A DNA stretch of 11,659 nt from Desulfobacterales bacterium (GCA_030149585.1 JASFBJ010000092.1:1-11659), one strand, 5' to 3'. Shown: positions 1 through 6,789, numbered from the stretch's first letter. A program made the numbers and translations. The notes: generated by a model not told the origin, from the sequence alone.

Positions 1-1
1 A

Positions 2-151
2 ATCTCTTACACGATTTATCAAGATTTCTTCGAGTACCACGGTAATACCACTATCGAACGAATTCGCAAACAAAACAACAAAATCATTCTCCATGACTGG
101 TTGATTTTCAATTCAGTTGACGAAGCAACTGAATTTTTCAACTCCAACTAA
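2..151 (+). CDS. C-terminal end of an unrecognised protein (5' truncated)
   Basis: An open frame enters from the left edge and runs 49 codons to a TAA stop at 149-151. I do not recognise the family. The visible tail is polar and rich in Asn, Ile and Phe, with an acidic VDEATEFFNSN end, and has no membrane segment or signal. Its codon use differs from the neighbours: Phe, Asn, Tyr and Asp codons mostly end in C (for example TTC four times against TTT once), while other genes here favour T-ending codons. In AT-rich genomes this pattern often marks a highly expressed gene, although 49 codons is a small sample. A 31-residue membrane peptide follows after 25 nt on the same strand, so the two are probably cotranscribed. 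That this is a real reading frame is supported by the codon pattern and the well-placed downstream gene; its function is unknown. Confidence 0.6.
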   Translation: MSYTIYQDFFEYHGNTTIERIRKQNNKIILHDWLIFNSVDEATEFFNSN

Positions 152-176
152 TTACTTATATTATAAGGAGTAAAAA

Positions 177-272
177 ATGTTTGACCAAATTATAGATGGA
201 TTATGTGAATGCCTTTTAGTTGCCGTATTTCTAATTTTTATAATTTTAATCACAATTCTGGTGGGAGCATAA
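177..272 (+). CDS. 31-residue single-pass membrane peptide
   Basis: An ATG at 177 opens a 31-codon frame ending in tandem TAA TAA stops at 270-275. An AAGGAG ribosome binding site at 165-170 lies 6 nt before the ATG, which is near ideal and is the main argument that it is translated. The product begins MFDQIIDGLCECLL. Residues about 13-30 form one uninterrupted hydrophobic helix of Leu, Ile, Val, Phe and Ala. Two cysteines (9 and 11) lie just before or at the membrane edge, and there are no basic residues at all. Such peptides can be regulators of a membrane partner, subunits of a complex, or small toxins; nothing here decides between these. It follows the unrecognised gene by 25 nt and converges with the histidine kinase gene. 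Its last codons and stop lie in a palindrome shared with that gene. Confidence 0.6.
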   Translation: MFDQIIDGLCECLLVAVFLIFIILITILVGA

Positions 273-290
273 TAAAAGTTTTTATTATGC
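267..290. terminator. Convergent-gene palindrome, possible bidirectional terminator
   Basis: GCATAATAAAA (267-277) and TTTTATTATGC (280-290) are perfect 11-bp inverted repeats separated by two bases. The palindrome lies where the small membrane peptide gene and the histidine kinase gene converge. The TAA of the peptide (270-272) and the complementary TTA stop of the kinase (285-287) occupy exactly mirrored positions in the two arms. A hairpin in either transcript would end in a U-rich arm, which suits a bidirectional terminator. Against this, the stem is almost all A-T and no separate U tract follows, so it may be weak. Confidence 0.35.
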
Positions 291-2201
291 AGCCTCTTTC
301 AAAGGAAAAACCAGCAAAATTGTGCAACCAAATTCTTTATTATTTGAAGCGCTTATTGATCCGTGCATTGCGGTGGTGAATTTTTTTACCAGGGTCAGGC
401 CGATTCCAGTACCGCCTGTTGTACGGGTTAAATTATTTTTCTCTCGATAAAATTCGTTAAAAATCTTTTTTAGAGCCTTTGGAGCTATTCCAGGGCCCTT
501 ATCTGCAATGGAGAGTTGAATATTATCAGCCTGCTGGGTTATTTTAAGTTTTATTTCTTTAGTTATTGATTTTGCACCGAATTTAATACTGTTTTCAATT
601 AAATTGATCAATATCTGAAGCATCACTTCCCTGTCATAATAAAAGGGTGAGATATTTTCAATTTCCGTTTTCAGGCTAAACCCTGCCTGATCCAGCCTGG
701 GCTGCATAATTATTATTGCTTTGGCAACCTCTTGTTTCAGAGTGCCAGGTTCCATTGCAAAATGGCGCTGCTTTTGCTCAAGCCTGGATAGCTCCAGAAC
801 ATTATTAATCAAATGGGATAAACGCTCACTCTCTGATCCTAAAATTTTAAAATATTTGCGTTCCTGAGCTATATCTCTTGCAACACCCATCTCAAGCATC
901 TCAATATACATCCTGATATTTGTAAGGGGAGTTTTTAATTCATGGGTCACGGAAGAAACAAAATTTGATCGTCTTTCAGAAAGTTCCACCACAGCCCGAA
1001 CACTTTGATAAATGGCAAAAAAACCCATAAAGAGCACAAGACCAAGAACTGCCAGCACAATTTTCAGGGTCATCCGACTCTGGGTGGCTGGAATCTGACG
1101 GCATGTCAGGGTCGTAAATAAGAAATCAAATGGCGGGGGAAAACGCCTGTTTAATGAAAACAGCGGCTGATCAACCATTATTCCACTGGAAATCACTTTG
1201 GTCTGGCGTCCTTGGTCTATTACCTGCAAACTCAGGTTAGTAAAATTGGCCATGGGCTGATTTGCAAAACAGGTTGCAGATAGATGGTTCAAAAAGAGTT
1301 TAACTTTTAGAATAAATCCCTGCCGATAAATCTGCTCATTGATAATAACCCGCCTGAAAATAAAAATCTGACCGTCATTAATAAAAACCGACTGCAGGGG
1401 TGCAACTTCAACCTGAAATTTATCCTTTTGGTAATATTGCCGCGCCTTAGACCCTTTTTCAGCAACAGGCTGAATATACGCTGATTCTTCGTCTTTTTGA
1501 CTCATGGGCTTGGTTTTTTCAAACAGATCTGCATCCCGGTTTGAAGCAACTGGCGCAGCAGCGCCCTGACCCTCTTTTTTTATAACATTAAAAACTTGTC
1601 CCGCGCTGATCTCTTTAACACGACTCTCCTGATACCCCAATTTGGATTTTTTAGAACGGGATTGAGAAAGATCAAGATACTGAGAGGCAAATCCCTTTGA
1701 TCTTGATTTTATTATTTTGGAATTAAGCCCTGTTCCCGCCTTTGACTTTGAAGCTGCCAAACTCTTTGAGTCGGTAATTCGCTTACGGTTAAAAATCCGG
1801 TTTATATCTTTCAACTGTTTTACTAAATCCTGTTTTGCCAAAGGAACCGTGCTTAAATCCTTTACCAGGGGAGTTTGCAGGGAGCCATCTGGATTATTCT
1901 GAAGATATCCCAGAATATACGACTCATCTTTTGGCATTATAGCCAGCGGTGATCGCCGGGAGTGGGCCTGACCCGGCAAAGGCAGATAAGTAAAATTATA
2001 CTGATCCACACTCCGATTCTCTTCAAGGCTTATAAGATCTGCAAGTTTTTCCCCCATCTTATCAAATAAAGTATTGGCAAAAAATCTCAATTTGGCTGTT
2101 TCCTCCTGTTGCAGGCCCTGATAAGTCTGCAAAACAAGAAAAAACAGGGGAATAGTTAGGGATATACTGAAAATAATAAGTAATAATTTTATCTTTTTCA
2201 T
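285..2201 (-). CDS. Membrane sensor histidine kinase with large extracytoplasmic region
   Basis: This is an inner-membrane two-component sensor kinase that should autophosphorylate and pass phosphate to the regulator encoded just upstream. I start it at the ATG at 2201, giving 638 residues, because it overlaps the regulator stop codon as TAATG, a usual arrangement for translational coupling. A TTG at 2216 would add five residues. The first membrane helix spans about residues 4-25 and a second about 378-400, leaving some 350 residues outside. Residues about 136-211 of that part are rich in Lys, Arg and Ser and look unstructured. There is no clear HAMP domain: the second helix leads almost directly to the DHp domain with the H-box SSVTHELKTPL (His420). 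The ATPase domain has an N-box (Asn537 in LIENSIKFG), DKGPGIA (Asp567) and GGTGIGL (596-602), so the catalytic core is complete. I do not recognise the sensor region, and the ligand is unknown. Confidence 0.93.
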   Translation of the reverse strand: MKKIKLLLIIFSISLTIPLFFLVLQTYQGLQQEETAKLRFFANTLFDKMGEKLADLISLEENRSVDQYNFTYLPLPGQAHSRRSPLAIMPKDESYILGYLQNNPDGSLQTPLVKDLSTVPLAKQDLVKQLKDINRIFNRKRITDSKSLAASKSKAGTGLNSKIIKSRSKGFASQYLDLSQSRSKKSKLGYQESRVKEISAGQVFNVIKKEGQGAAAPVASNRDADLFEKTKPMSQKDEESAYIQPVAEKGSKARQYYQKDKFQVEVAPLQSVFINDGQIFIFRRVIINEQIYRQGFILKVKLFLNHLSATCFANQPMANFTNLSLQVIDQGRQTKVISSGIMVDQPLFSLNRRFPPPFDFLFTTLTCRQIPATQSRMTLKIVLAVLGLVLFMGFFAIYQSVRAVVELSERRSNFVSSVTHELKTPLTNIRMYIEMLEMGVARDIAQERKYFKILGSESERLSHLINNVLELSRLEQKQRHFAMEPGTLKQEVAKAIIIMQPRLDQAGFSLKTEIENISPFYYDREVMLQILINLIENSIKFGAKSITKEIKLKITQQADNIQLSIADKGPGIAPKALKKIFNEFYREKNNLTRTTGGTGIGLTLVKKFTTAMHGSISASNNKEFGCTILLVFPLKEAA

Positions 2202-2896
2202 TAATCTTTTTCCCAAAGATAACCCTGCCCTCTGATGGTTTTTATAAACCTGATATCCTGTTTCATGGAAATAATTTTTTTCCTCAGTTTTAAAAGATGA
2301 ATATCCACTGTTCTGGTTTCAATATCCGCATCAGCATAGTGCCAGACCTCAGTCAGGAGTTCGTTTTTTGATATAATGCGATCCTGATTTCTATGCAGAT
2401 AAATTATAATATCCATCTCTTTCCTGGTCAAATCCACTTTTTGTTCCTGAAATGCAGCTTTGAGCAACTTGCCGTCAAAAAAAACACCATCCCTGGTAAT
2501 TTGCTCATCTCCCAGACTAAGGCCGCTTCTGCGCAGCACTGCTTCCACCCTGACCATCAACTCTTTTAATGAAAAAGGTTTACTTATATAATCATCGGCG
2601 CCAGCCTTAAAACCTTTGACAAGATCATCTTCAGCCCCTTTTGCAGTAAGAATAATAATTCCAAGGTATGGTTTTTTCTGCCGAATTTTCCTGCAAATTG
2701 TAAATCCATCCATGCCCGGCAACATCACATCTAAAATAATCAGATCATAGCGACCCTTTAGCCCTGTTGTAAGACCTTCCAGACCGTCGGCCACGCCTTT
2801 GGCCGCAAACCCGTTAAACACCAGCACATCTAAAAGACCACTTAAAATAGCAGGATCATCTTCCACAACCAGAATTTCAGCCTTTGAGTTTTTCAT
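2201..2896 (-). CDS. OmpR/PhoB-family response regulator
   Basis: This is a DNA-binding response regulator of 231 residues, the usual length for the family. The receiver domain (about 5-120) has the acidic pair Asp13-Asp14, the phospho-acceptor Asp56 in LDVMLPGMDG, Thr84 and Lys106 in SKPFS. The winged-helix output domain (about 130-230) has the family signatures LTRKEMDII, RTVDIHLLKLRKKI and IRGQGYLW. The ATG at 2896 is preceded by AAGGAG with a 6-nt spacer. It overlaps the kinase ATG at its own stop codon (TAATG), so the two should be translated together as a cognate pair. It is divergent from the secreted VWA gene across 186 bp holding two promoters and inverted repeats. Self-regulation, and control of the VWA gene, are reasonable inferences but are not shown by sequence alone. 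Confidence 0.95.
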   Translation of the reverse strand: MKNSKAEILVVEDDPAILSGLLDVLVFNGFAAKGVADGLEGLTTGLKGRYDLIILDVMLPGMDGFTICRKIRQKKPYLGIIILTAKGAEDDLVKGFKAGADDYISKPFSLKELMVRVEAVLRRSGLSLGDEQITRDGVFFDGKLLKAAFQEQKVDLTRKEMDIIIYLHRNQDRIISKNELLTEVWHYADADIETRTVDIHLLKLRKKIISMKQDIRFIKTIRGQGYLWEKD

Positions 2897-2929
2897 ATGA
2901 TTCTCCTTTTTTAATTAGCTGGATTTTTG

Positions 2930-2958
2930 AGCATACTTCAGAGTATGACCATTGCCAA
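2930..2958 (-). promoter_or_regulatory. Putative sigma70 promoter of the regulator-kinase operon
   Basis: Reading the minus strand, TTGGCA (2958-2953) and TATGCT (2935-2930) form -35 and -10 boxes with a 17-nt spacer. Five and four of six positions match the sigma70 consensus. It lies 34 nt before the regulator ATG. The inverted repeat at 2932-2947 covers most of the -10 box and part of the spacer, a position suited to repression. Confidence 0.45.
2932..2947. promoter_or_regulatory. Inverted repeat over the regulator promoter, candidate operator
   Basis: CATACT (2932-2937) and AGTATG (2942-2947) are perfect 6-bp arms around TCAG. The site overlaps the proposed -10 box of the regulator-kinase promoter. 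A protein bound here would block that promoter. This is inferred from position and symmetry only, and 6-bp arms can arise by chance in AT-rich DNA. Confidence 0.3.
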
Positions 2959-2968
2959 GTAAAAGTTA

Positions 2969-2996
2969 TGCAAAATAATCGGATGCTTATTTTGCA
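2969..2996. promoter_or_regulatory. Central inverted repeat between divergent promoters
   Basis: TGCAAAATAA (2969-2978) and TTATTTTGCA (2987-2996) are perfect 10-bp arms around an 8-nt centre. The repeat lies exactly 10 nt from the -35 box of each divergent promoter (2958 on one side, 3007 on the other). That is where an activator serving both directions would bind. Many OmpR-family proteins prefer direct repeats, so another factor could use it. Confidence 0.4.
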
Positions 2997-3006
2997 CTTC
3001 TTTGAA

Positions 3007-3034
3007 TTGCATTTTCTTTTGTCTTATTTATAAT
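3007..3034 (+). promoter_or_regulatory. Putative sigma70 promoter of the VWA gene
   Basis: TTGCAT (3007-3012) and a perfect TATAAT (3029-3034) are separated by 16 nt, about 49 nt before the VWA start codon. The weak -35 box beside a perfect -10 box is typical of promoters that need an activator. The inverted repeat at 2969-2996 ends 10 nt upstream of it. Confidence 0.5.
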
Positions 3035-3082
3035 CTCTCTTAAAATAAAATAACTTAACAAAAAAAAATAAGGAGGCCTGTC

Positions 3083-4495
3083 ATGAAGTTAAACCAAGTT
3101 AAAACATTTTTTTTCACAATTTTCCTGATTCTTATAATATTTGCTCCAATAAAGGTAAAAGCAATTTCAACTGGAATTCTCTCTTTATCCGGTAATCTGG
3201 TACAAAATAAAGTTCTGCAAGGATCGAACGCCAATATCACCTTTTCCCTTACCATTCAGGCAGATGAAATTTTCCCTTTAACCAATTTGCCTCAGCAGAA
3301 TGTAGACATGGTAATTGTTCTAGATCGCAGCGGGTCCATGCGAGGCAAAAAGCTGAAAGATGCCAAACACGCGCTTTTATCCCTGATAAACAGTTTAAGA
3401 TCTCAGGATCGTTTTGCGCTGGTGACCTATTCAGATAACGCCCGAATCCATTCAAATCTGCTGACAATGACTCATTATAACCGTCAAATGATCATTTCAG
3501 AAATTAACCAAACCTATGCGGCAGGAGGCACTAATTTAGGAGCAGGTTTGCAGCAGGGACTCAATCTTTTAGTTAATGCTCCCTATCATTCTAACCTGGA
3601 TAAACCGGCTAACCCTGGAAAACTGATATTAATATCGGACGGCCTGGCCAATAAAGGAATTACATCTTATTTTGCTCTTGGCAATATGGCCTCTGTGGCA
3701 GTGGAAGAAAATTTCAGTATCTCCACGATAGGAGTCGGCCTTGAATTTAATGAACAGTTGATGTCATATATTGCCGACCAGGGAGCTGGCAACTACTATT
3801 ATCTGGAAAATCCAAATGCCTTTGCCCAAGTATTCAAGCGGGAATTCAGGCAGTTAAAATCAGCAGCGGTCACAGGTATTGAGATAAAAATTCCACTTTC
3901 AGGAGAAATATCTTTGATCAGAGCCAGTGGATACCCTGTTCGGATTGAAAATAACTGTGCGATCTTTAATCCAGGGAATCTAAGATCCGGCCAGTCACGC
4001 AAGTTTTTTTTAACATTGAAAGTACCGACCACAAAGGAAAAAAGCTTTTCCTTAAACCATATTCAGGTTGGTTATCTGCACGCCGGCAATAAGTACACCA
4101 CCAAATTGCCCGACAAATTCAATATTACCTGCGTTAAAAACACCATTAAAAATAAACAGGCGGTTTTTTCCTCCATAAAAAAGGATGAGTGGGCGCAAAA
4201 AGTTCTTCAGGATGATTTTAATATGTTAAAAGAGGAGGTTGCCGTTGATATTAAATCAGGCAATAAACAAAGGGCTATGGAAAAAATTCAGCGTTATCAC
4301 ATCGAAAATGAATCGGTTAATGCAGTAGTAAATTCCAAAGCAGTTAAAAAAAACCTGGATCAGGAGGTTGGCCAGCTAAAGGATTATGTTTTAGAAACAT
4401 TTGAGGGCAAACCAGCAGCCGTAATAATGAAACAGAAAAAAAACTCCAAAGAGTTGCAGTATGAAGGCTATAAGGGCCGTCGATCAGTGAAATAA
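3083..4495 (+). CDS. Secreted von Willebrand factor A domain protein
   Basis: This 470-residue exported protein carries a metal-ion-dependent adhesion site. A signal peptide covers residues 1 to about 27 (basic start, hydrophobic core, cleavage probably after VKA). A beta-rich stretch (about 28-70) leads into the VWA domain (about 74-260). The adhesion site is complete: Asp81-x-Ser83-x-Ser85 in DRSGSM, Thr150 in GGTN and Asp186 in ISDG. Residues about 262-345 look like a second beta domain, and the tail (about 360-470) is charged and helical. The layout resembles VWA proteins often labelled Ca-activated chloride channel-like, a name that implies no proven channel activity. No membrane anchor or sorting signal follows, so it is probably periplasmic or released. 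AAGGAGG lies 6 nt before the ATG. It is divergent from the regulator-kinase operon and may be its target or part of its sensing. Confidence 0.9.
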   Translation: MKLNQVKTFFFTIFLILIIFAPIKVKAISTGILSLSGNLVQNKVLQGSNANITFSLTIQADEIFPLTNLPQQNVDMVIVLDRSGSMRGKKLKDAKHALLSLINSLRSQDRFALVTYSDNARIHSNLLTMTHYNRQMIISEINQTYAAGGTNLGAGLQQGLNLLVNAPYHSNLDKPANPGKLILISDGLANKGITSYFALGNMASVAVEENFSISTIGVGLEFNEQLMSYIADQGAGNYYYLENPNAFAQVFKREFRQLKSAAVTGIEIKIPLSGEISLIRASGYPVRIENNCAIFNPGNLRSGQSRKFFLTLKVPTTKEKSFSLNHIQVGYLHAGNKYTTKLPDKFNITCVKNTIKNKQAVFSSIKKDEWAQKVLQDDFNMLKEEVAVDIKSGNKQRAMEKIQRYHIENESVNAVVNSKAVKKNLDQEVGQLKDYVLETFEGKPAAVIMKQKKNSKELQYEGYKGRRSVK

Positions 4496-4523
4496 CAGGC
4501 AGCCCAAATATGTGCATCTGGAA

Positions 4524-4604
4524 TTTTTCTCGTTCCCACGCTCCAGCGTGGGAATGCATACCACATAGGGCTTTTTCTCGTTCCCATGCTCCAGCATGGG
4601 AGCC
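4524..4604. repeat. Tandem pair of REP-like palindromic hairpins
   Basis: Two copies of a short unit beginning TTTTTCTCGTTCCCA lie 48 bp apart. Copy 1 forms TTCCCACGCT (4533-4542) with AGCGTGGGAA (4545-4554). Copy 2 forms TCCCATGCT (4582-4590) with AGCATGGGA (4593-4601). The copies differ by a paired substitution: C4539-G4548 in copy 1 becomes T4587-A4596 in copy 2, which keeps the stem intact and suggests that the structure matters. The same core is, to my knowledge, a common intergenic palindrome in many bacteria, often mis-translated as a peptide containing HAGAWERE. It sits between the convergent VWA and tandem-receiver genes. Neither strand has a U tract after the hairpin, so it is not a standard intrinsic terminator. 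The rest of 4496-4676 shows nothing else. Confidence 0.85.
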
Positions 4605-4676
4605 AGGTAAACCATGCAAGAAGCAACATCTAAAAAGTTTAAACTAAACCTGATGAACATAATTTTAATATTTTTT

Positions 4677-5804
4677 TTAAAGAGACGTTGAGGCTTTATC
4701 AATATCGATAATTTTGCTTTTTCCAGCATATGCTTTGGTCTCATAGCGGGTAATGCTCATCAGTTTTCTGGTGATATTACTCATCCGAAAAATCTGATTT
4801 TGGATTTTTGACAGCGTTGGATAGGATTCATTATCAGTTTCCATTCCCATTGTTAATAATTCTGAAAACCCGGAAATAGCCTGAATGGGCTGGTTCAGCT
4901 CATGGCAAACAGCGCCTGCCATTTCCAGAACACCTTCCAGCTTCTGTTTTTGCAGCTTTTCCTGTTCAGCGTTTTGTAATTCTATAATAGTCTGTTTAAG
5001 ACGTCTGTTAATTTGAGTCCGTTCCATATGAACATTCAAACGAGCCAGAAGCTCCTCTTTAAAAAAAGGTTTTACCAGATAATCTGTGGCACCGGCTTGA
5101 AAAACTTTGATCAGTTCCAAACGATCCGACATTGCTGTTAGAAATATGATTGGAATTTCCGTTAGATTTAATTGTTTTCGAACAGCTCTGCAAAATTGGC
5201 AGCCGTCCATTTCCGGCATAATCAGATCCGTAATTATAATATCAATTTTATTAAGATTTTTTTTTAAGATTTTAAGTGCGTTAAGACCATTATCAGCTTC
5301 AAGGAGAGTCACACCTTCCCTTTCAAGATTTTCCCTCACAATATAGCGAGCCACCTTATTATCATCTACTATTAAAGCGGTTATTCCTTTTAAAAATTGT
5401 TTTGGTTTTAATATTTTATTGACTCTGTCAAGAATATCCCCTGCATTAAATGGTTTGGTAATAAAATCAGCCGCCCCTACCTCAAAGCCCTTTTGACGAA
5501 TCTCCATGGAATCATTGGCGGTGATGAAAATAACCGGCACCTGGGTTCCTTCTTTAATTTCATAAGCCGCTCGATAATATTTCTCTTTAAGCCTCTTATA
5601 GGTTTCAAAACCATTCAACTTTGGCATATCTATATCCAGAGTGATCAAATGCAAAGGGGCATATTCAATTGCTTTGGCCAAAGCATTAAGCCCATTGGAA
5701 GCTTCAACAATATCATAGCCACCTTTTTCCAGTTCTTTTCCGATCAGCCTGCGTATGGTGGCACTGTCATCCACCACCAGAATTTTTTTTAAGCATTCGG
5801 TCAT
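4677..5804 (-). CDS. Tandem-receiver protein with DHp domain, no ATPase domain
   Basis: This 375-residue cytoplasmic signalling protein has two receiver domains followed by a histidine-kinase dimerisation domain. Receiver 1 (about 6-132) has Asp12-Asp13, phospho-acceptor Asp57, Thr95 and Lys117. Receiver 2 (about 141-258) has Asp147-Asp148, Asp193 in TDLIMPEMDG, Thr223 and Lys245. A coiled coil (about 262-292) leads to the DHp helices with the H-box AGAVCHELNQP (His301). The protein stops about 75 residues later, with no N-box or glycine boxes, so it cannot bind ATP as a normal kinase does. It may act as a phosphorelay or phosphatase partner, or dimerise with another kinase. The following DNA to 4496 shows no ATPase motifs in any frame, so a simple frameshift is unlikely. 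AAGGGG lies 7 nt before the ATG. The rhomboid gene is 98 nt upstream, and the two may be separately transcribed. Confidence 0.9.
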   Translation of the reverse strand: MTECLKKILVVDDSATIRRLIGKELEKGGYDIVEASNGLNALAKAIEYAPLHLITLDIDMPKLNGFETYKRLKEKYYRAAYEIKEGTQVPVIFITANDSMEIRQKGFEVGAADFITKPFNAGDILDRVNKILKPKQFLKGITALIVDDNKVARYIVRENLEREGVTLLEADNGLNALKILKKNLNKIDIIITDLIMPEMDGCQFCRAVRKQLNLTEIPIIFLTAMSDRLELIKVFQAGATDYLVKPFFKEELLARLNVHMERTQINRRLKQTIIELQNAEQEKLQKQKLEGVLEMAGAVCHELNQPIQAISGFSELLTMGMETDNESYPTLSKIQNQIFRMSNITRKLMSITRYETKAYAGKSKIIDIDKASTSL

Positions 5805-5856
5805 CAGTTTCCCCTTAAAATTATTTACTATCGTTTAATTCAATTGAGCAAAACCT

Positions 5857-5871
5857 TATCTTTTAAAGATA
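5857..5871. repeat. Short palindrome upstream of the tandem-receiver gene
   Basis: TATCTTT and AAAGATA flank a single T, giving a 15-bp near-perfect palindrome. It lies in the 98-bp gap between the rhomboid stop codon and the tandem-receiver start codon, 53 bp from the latter. Its place suits an operator for the tandem-receiver gene, but AT-rich palindromes of this size can arise by chance, and I see no convincing promoter beside it. Confidence 0.25.
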
Positions 5872-5902
5872 TCGGTAATCAGTAAAAAAATCTTTAGAAA
5901 AA

Positions 5903-6748
5903 TTAACCTGCAAGACGATAAAAAATCCCGGTAAAAACAGCCCAGCTTAGTGCAAGCACTGTAGCTGTCAAACAAAAAAATGCCAGGCTTTTCTGCAAAA
6001 AGCCCTCTTGATATTTTTCTTTATAACCAAGACAAAAGGCAACTAAAGCTCCGACTATAATCCCCCCTGCATGCCCCCAGTTATTGATGTTTGGAATCAT
6101 AAACCCGAATAAAAAAATACTGATTGCCCAGCCGCCCATCTGCCTGAAAAGAGCCTTCCCGTAAATTCCCCCCCGAGCTTTACCATAATAGAGAATAGCG
6201 CCCATCAAACCGCAGACAGAGGCCGAAGCCCCAATGGTAAAACTGATACCAGCCAGATATGATATAAAAAATCCTCCCACTCCGCCCAGGGTATAGATAA
6301 TAAACATCCTGTAAGCCCCGAATTCCCTGATTATAATTGGCGCGAGTTGATAAAAGGCCAGCATATTAAATATAATATGTAAAATTGAGCCATGCAGATA
6401 ATTAGCTGTCAGTAATGTCCACCAGCGATGATACCGGTCAATCGGCAATGTTCCTGTGGCACCCAAGACCAAAAGGCTTTTGCCCTCCGGTGAAAACAGG
6501 TTTAAAGGATTAAAGGAAAAGCCTGTTTGCCTGGGACTTAGCAAAAGAGATAATAAATATAATCCAGCATTTACATAAATTATATATTTGATAATAACAT
6601 CTGGTTTTTTAAACCCGCGACTAATACTGATATTTTTTAAACGTGAGCCTGGTGACAAAAGCCCGCAATATGGACAGCGTTGCTCATCGCTGCTTATCAG
6701 TTTATGACATTTGGGACAAATCAGGGAATTTCGTTTATTTTTGCTCAT
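5903..6748 (-). CDS. Rhomboid intramembrane serine protease with N-terminal zinc ribbon
   Basis: This 281-residue rhomboid-family protease should cut transmembrane proteins within the inner membrane. Residues 11-28 form a zinc ribbon (CPKC, then CPYC: Cys11, Cys14, Cys25, Cys28) that would sit in the cytoplasm. Several membrane helices follow from about residue 51. Family marks are HGSILHIIFNM (His119, His124, Asn128), the catalytic serine in GASASVCG (Ser175) and the catalytic histidine in NNWGHAGG (His226). The Ser-His dyad is therefore present and activity is likely. The ATG at 6748 has only a weak upstream GAGCGAG, and an out-of-frame ATG lies 10 nt before it. A hairpin-forming sequence lies about 25 nt upstream. 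The M48 protease gene lies 78 nt upstream on the same strand. The substrate is unknown. Confidence 0.92.
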   Translation of the reverse strand: MSKNKRNSLICPKCHKLISSDEQRCPYCGLLSPGSRLKNISISRGFKKPDVIIKYIIYVNAGLYLLSLLLSPRQTGFSFNPLNLFSPEGKSLLVLGATGTLPIDRYHRWWTLLTANYLHGSILHIIFNMLAFYQLAPIIIREFGAYRMFIIYTLGGVGGFFISYLAGISFTIGASASVCGLMGAILYYGKARGGIYGKALFRQMGGWAISIFLFGFMIPNINNWGHAGGIIVGALVAFCLGYKEKYQEGFLQKSLAFFCLTATVLALSWAVFTGIFYRLAG

Positions 6749-6772
6749 ACTCGCTCATAATTTTTTTAGAAT

Positions 6773-6789
6773 AGGTACGCCACGCACCT
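6773..6789 (-). promoter_or_regulatory. Possible leader hairpin before the rhomboid gene
   Basis: On the minus strand AGGTGCG and CGTACCT flank TGG, giving a 7-bp RNA stem with one G-U wobble. On the plus strand the same pair would be an A-C mismatch, so the hairpin forms properly only in the direction in which the rhomboid gene is read. It ends 24 nt before the start codon. No U tract follows, so it may affect translation or stability more than termination. Confidence 0.3.

Noticed and set aside
2201..2216. TTG at 2216 as the kinase start
   Set aside because: The ATG at 2201 forms a TAATG overlap with the regulator stop codon and places the basic residues directly before the first membrane helix. 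The TTG would add only five residues.
4344..4744. Minus-strand frames across the hairpin repeats, one giving repeated HAGAWEREK peptides
   Set aside because: The peptide is a translation of the tandem REP-like palindrome and overlaps the ends of two real genes. Such frames are recurrent annotation errors.
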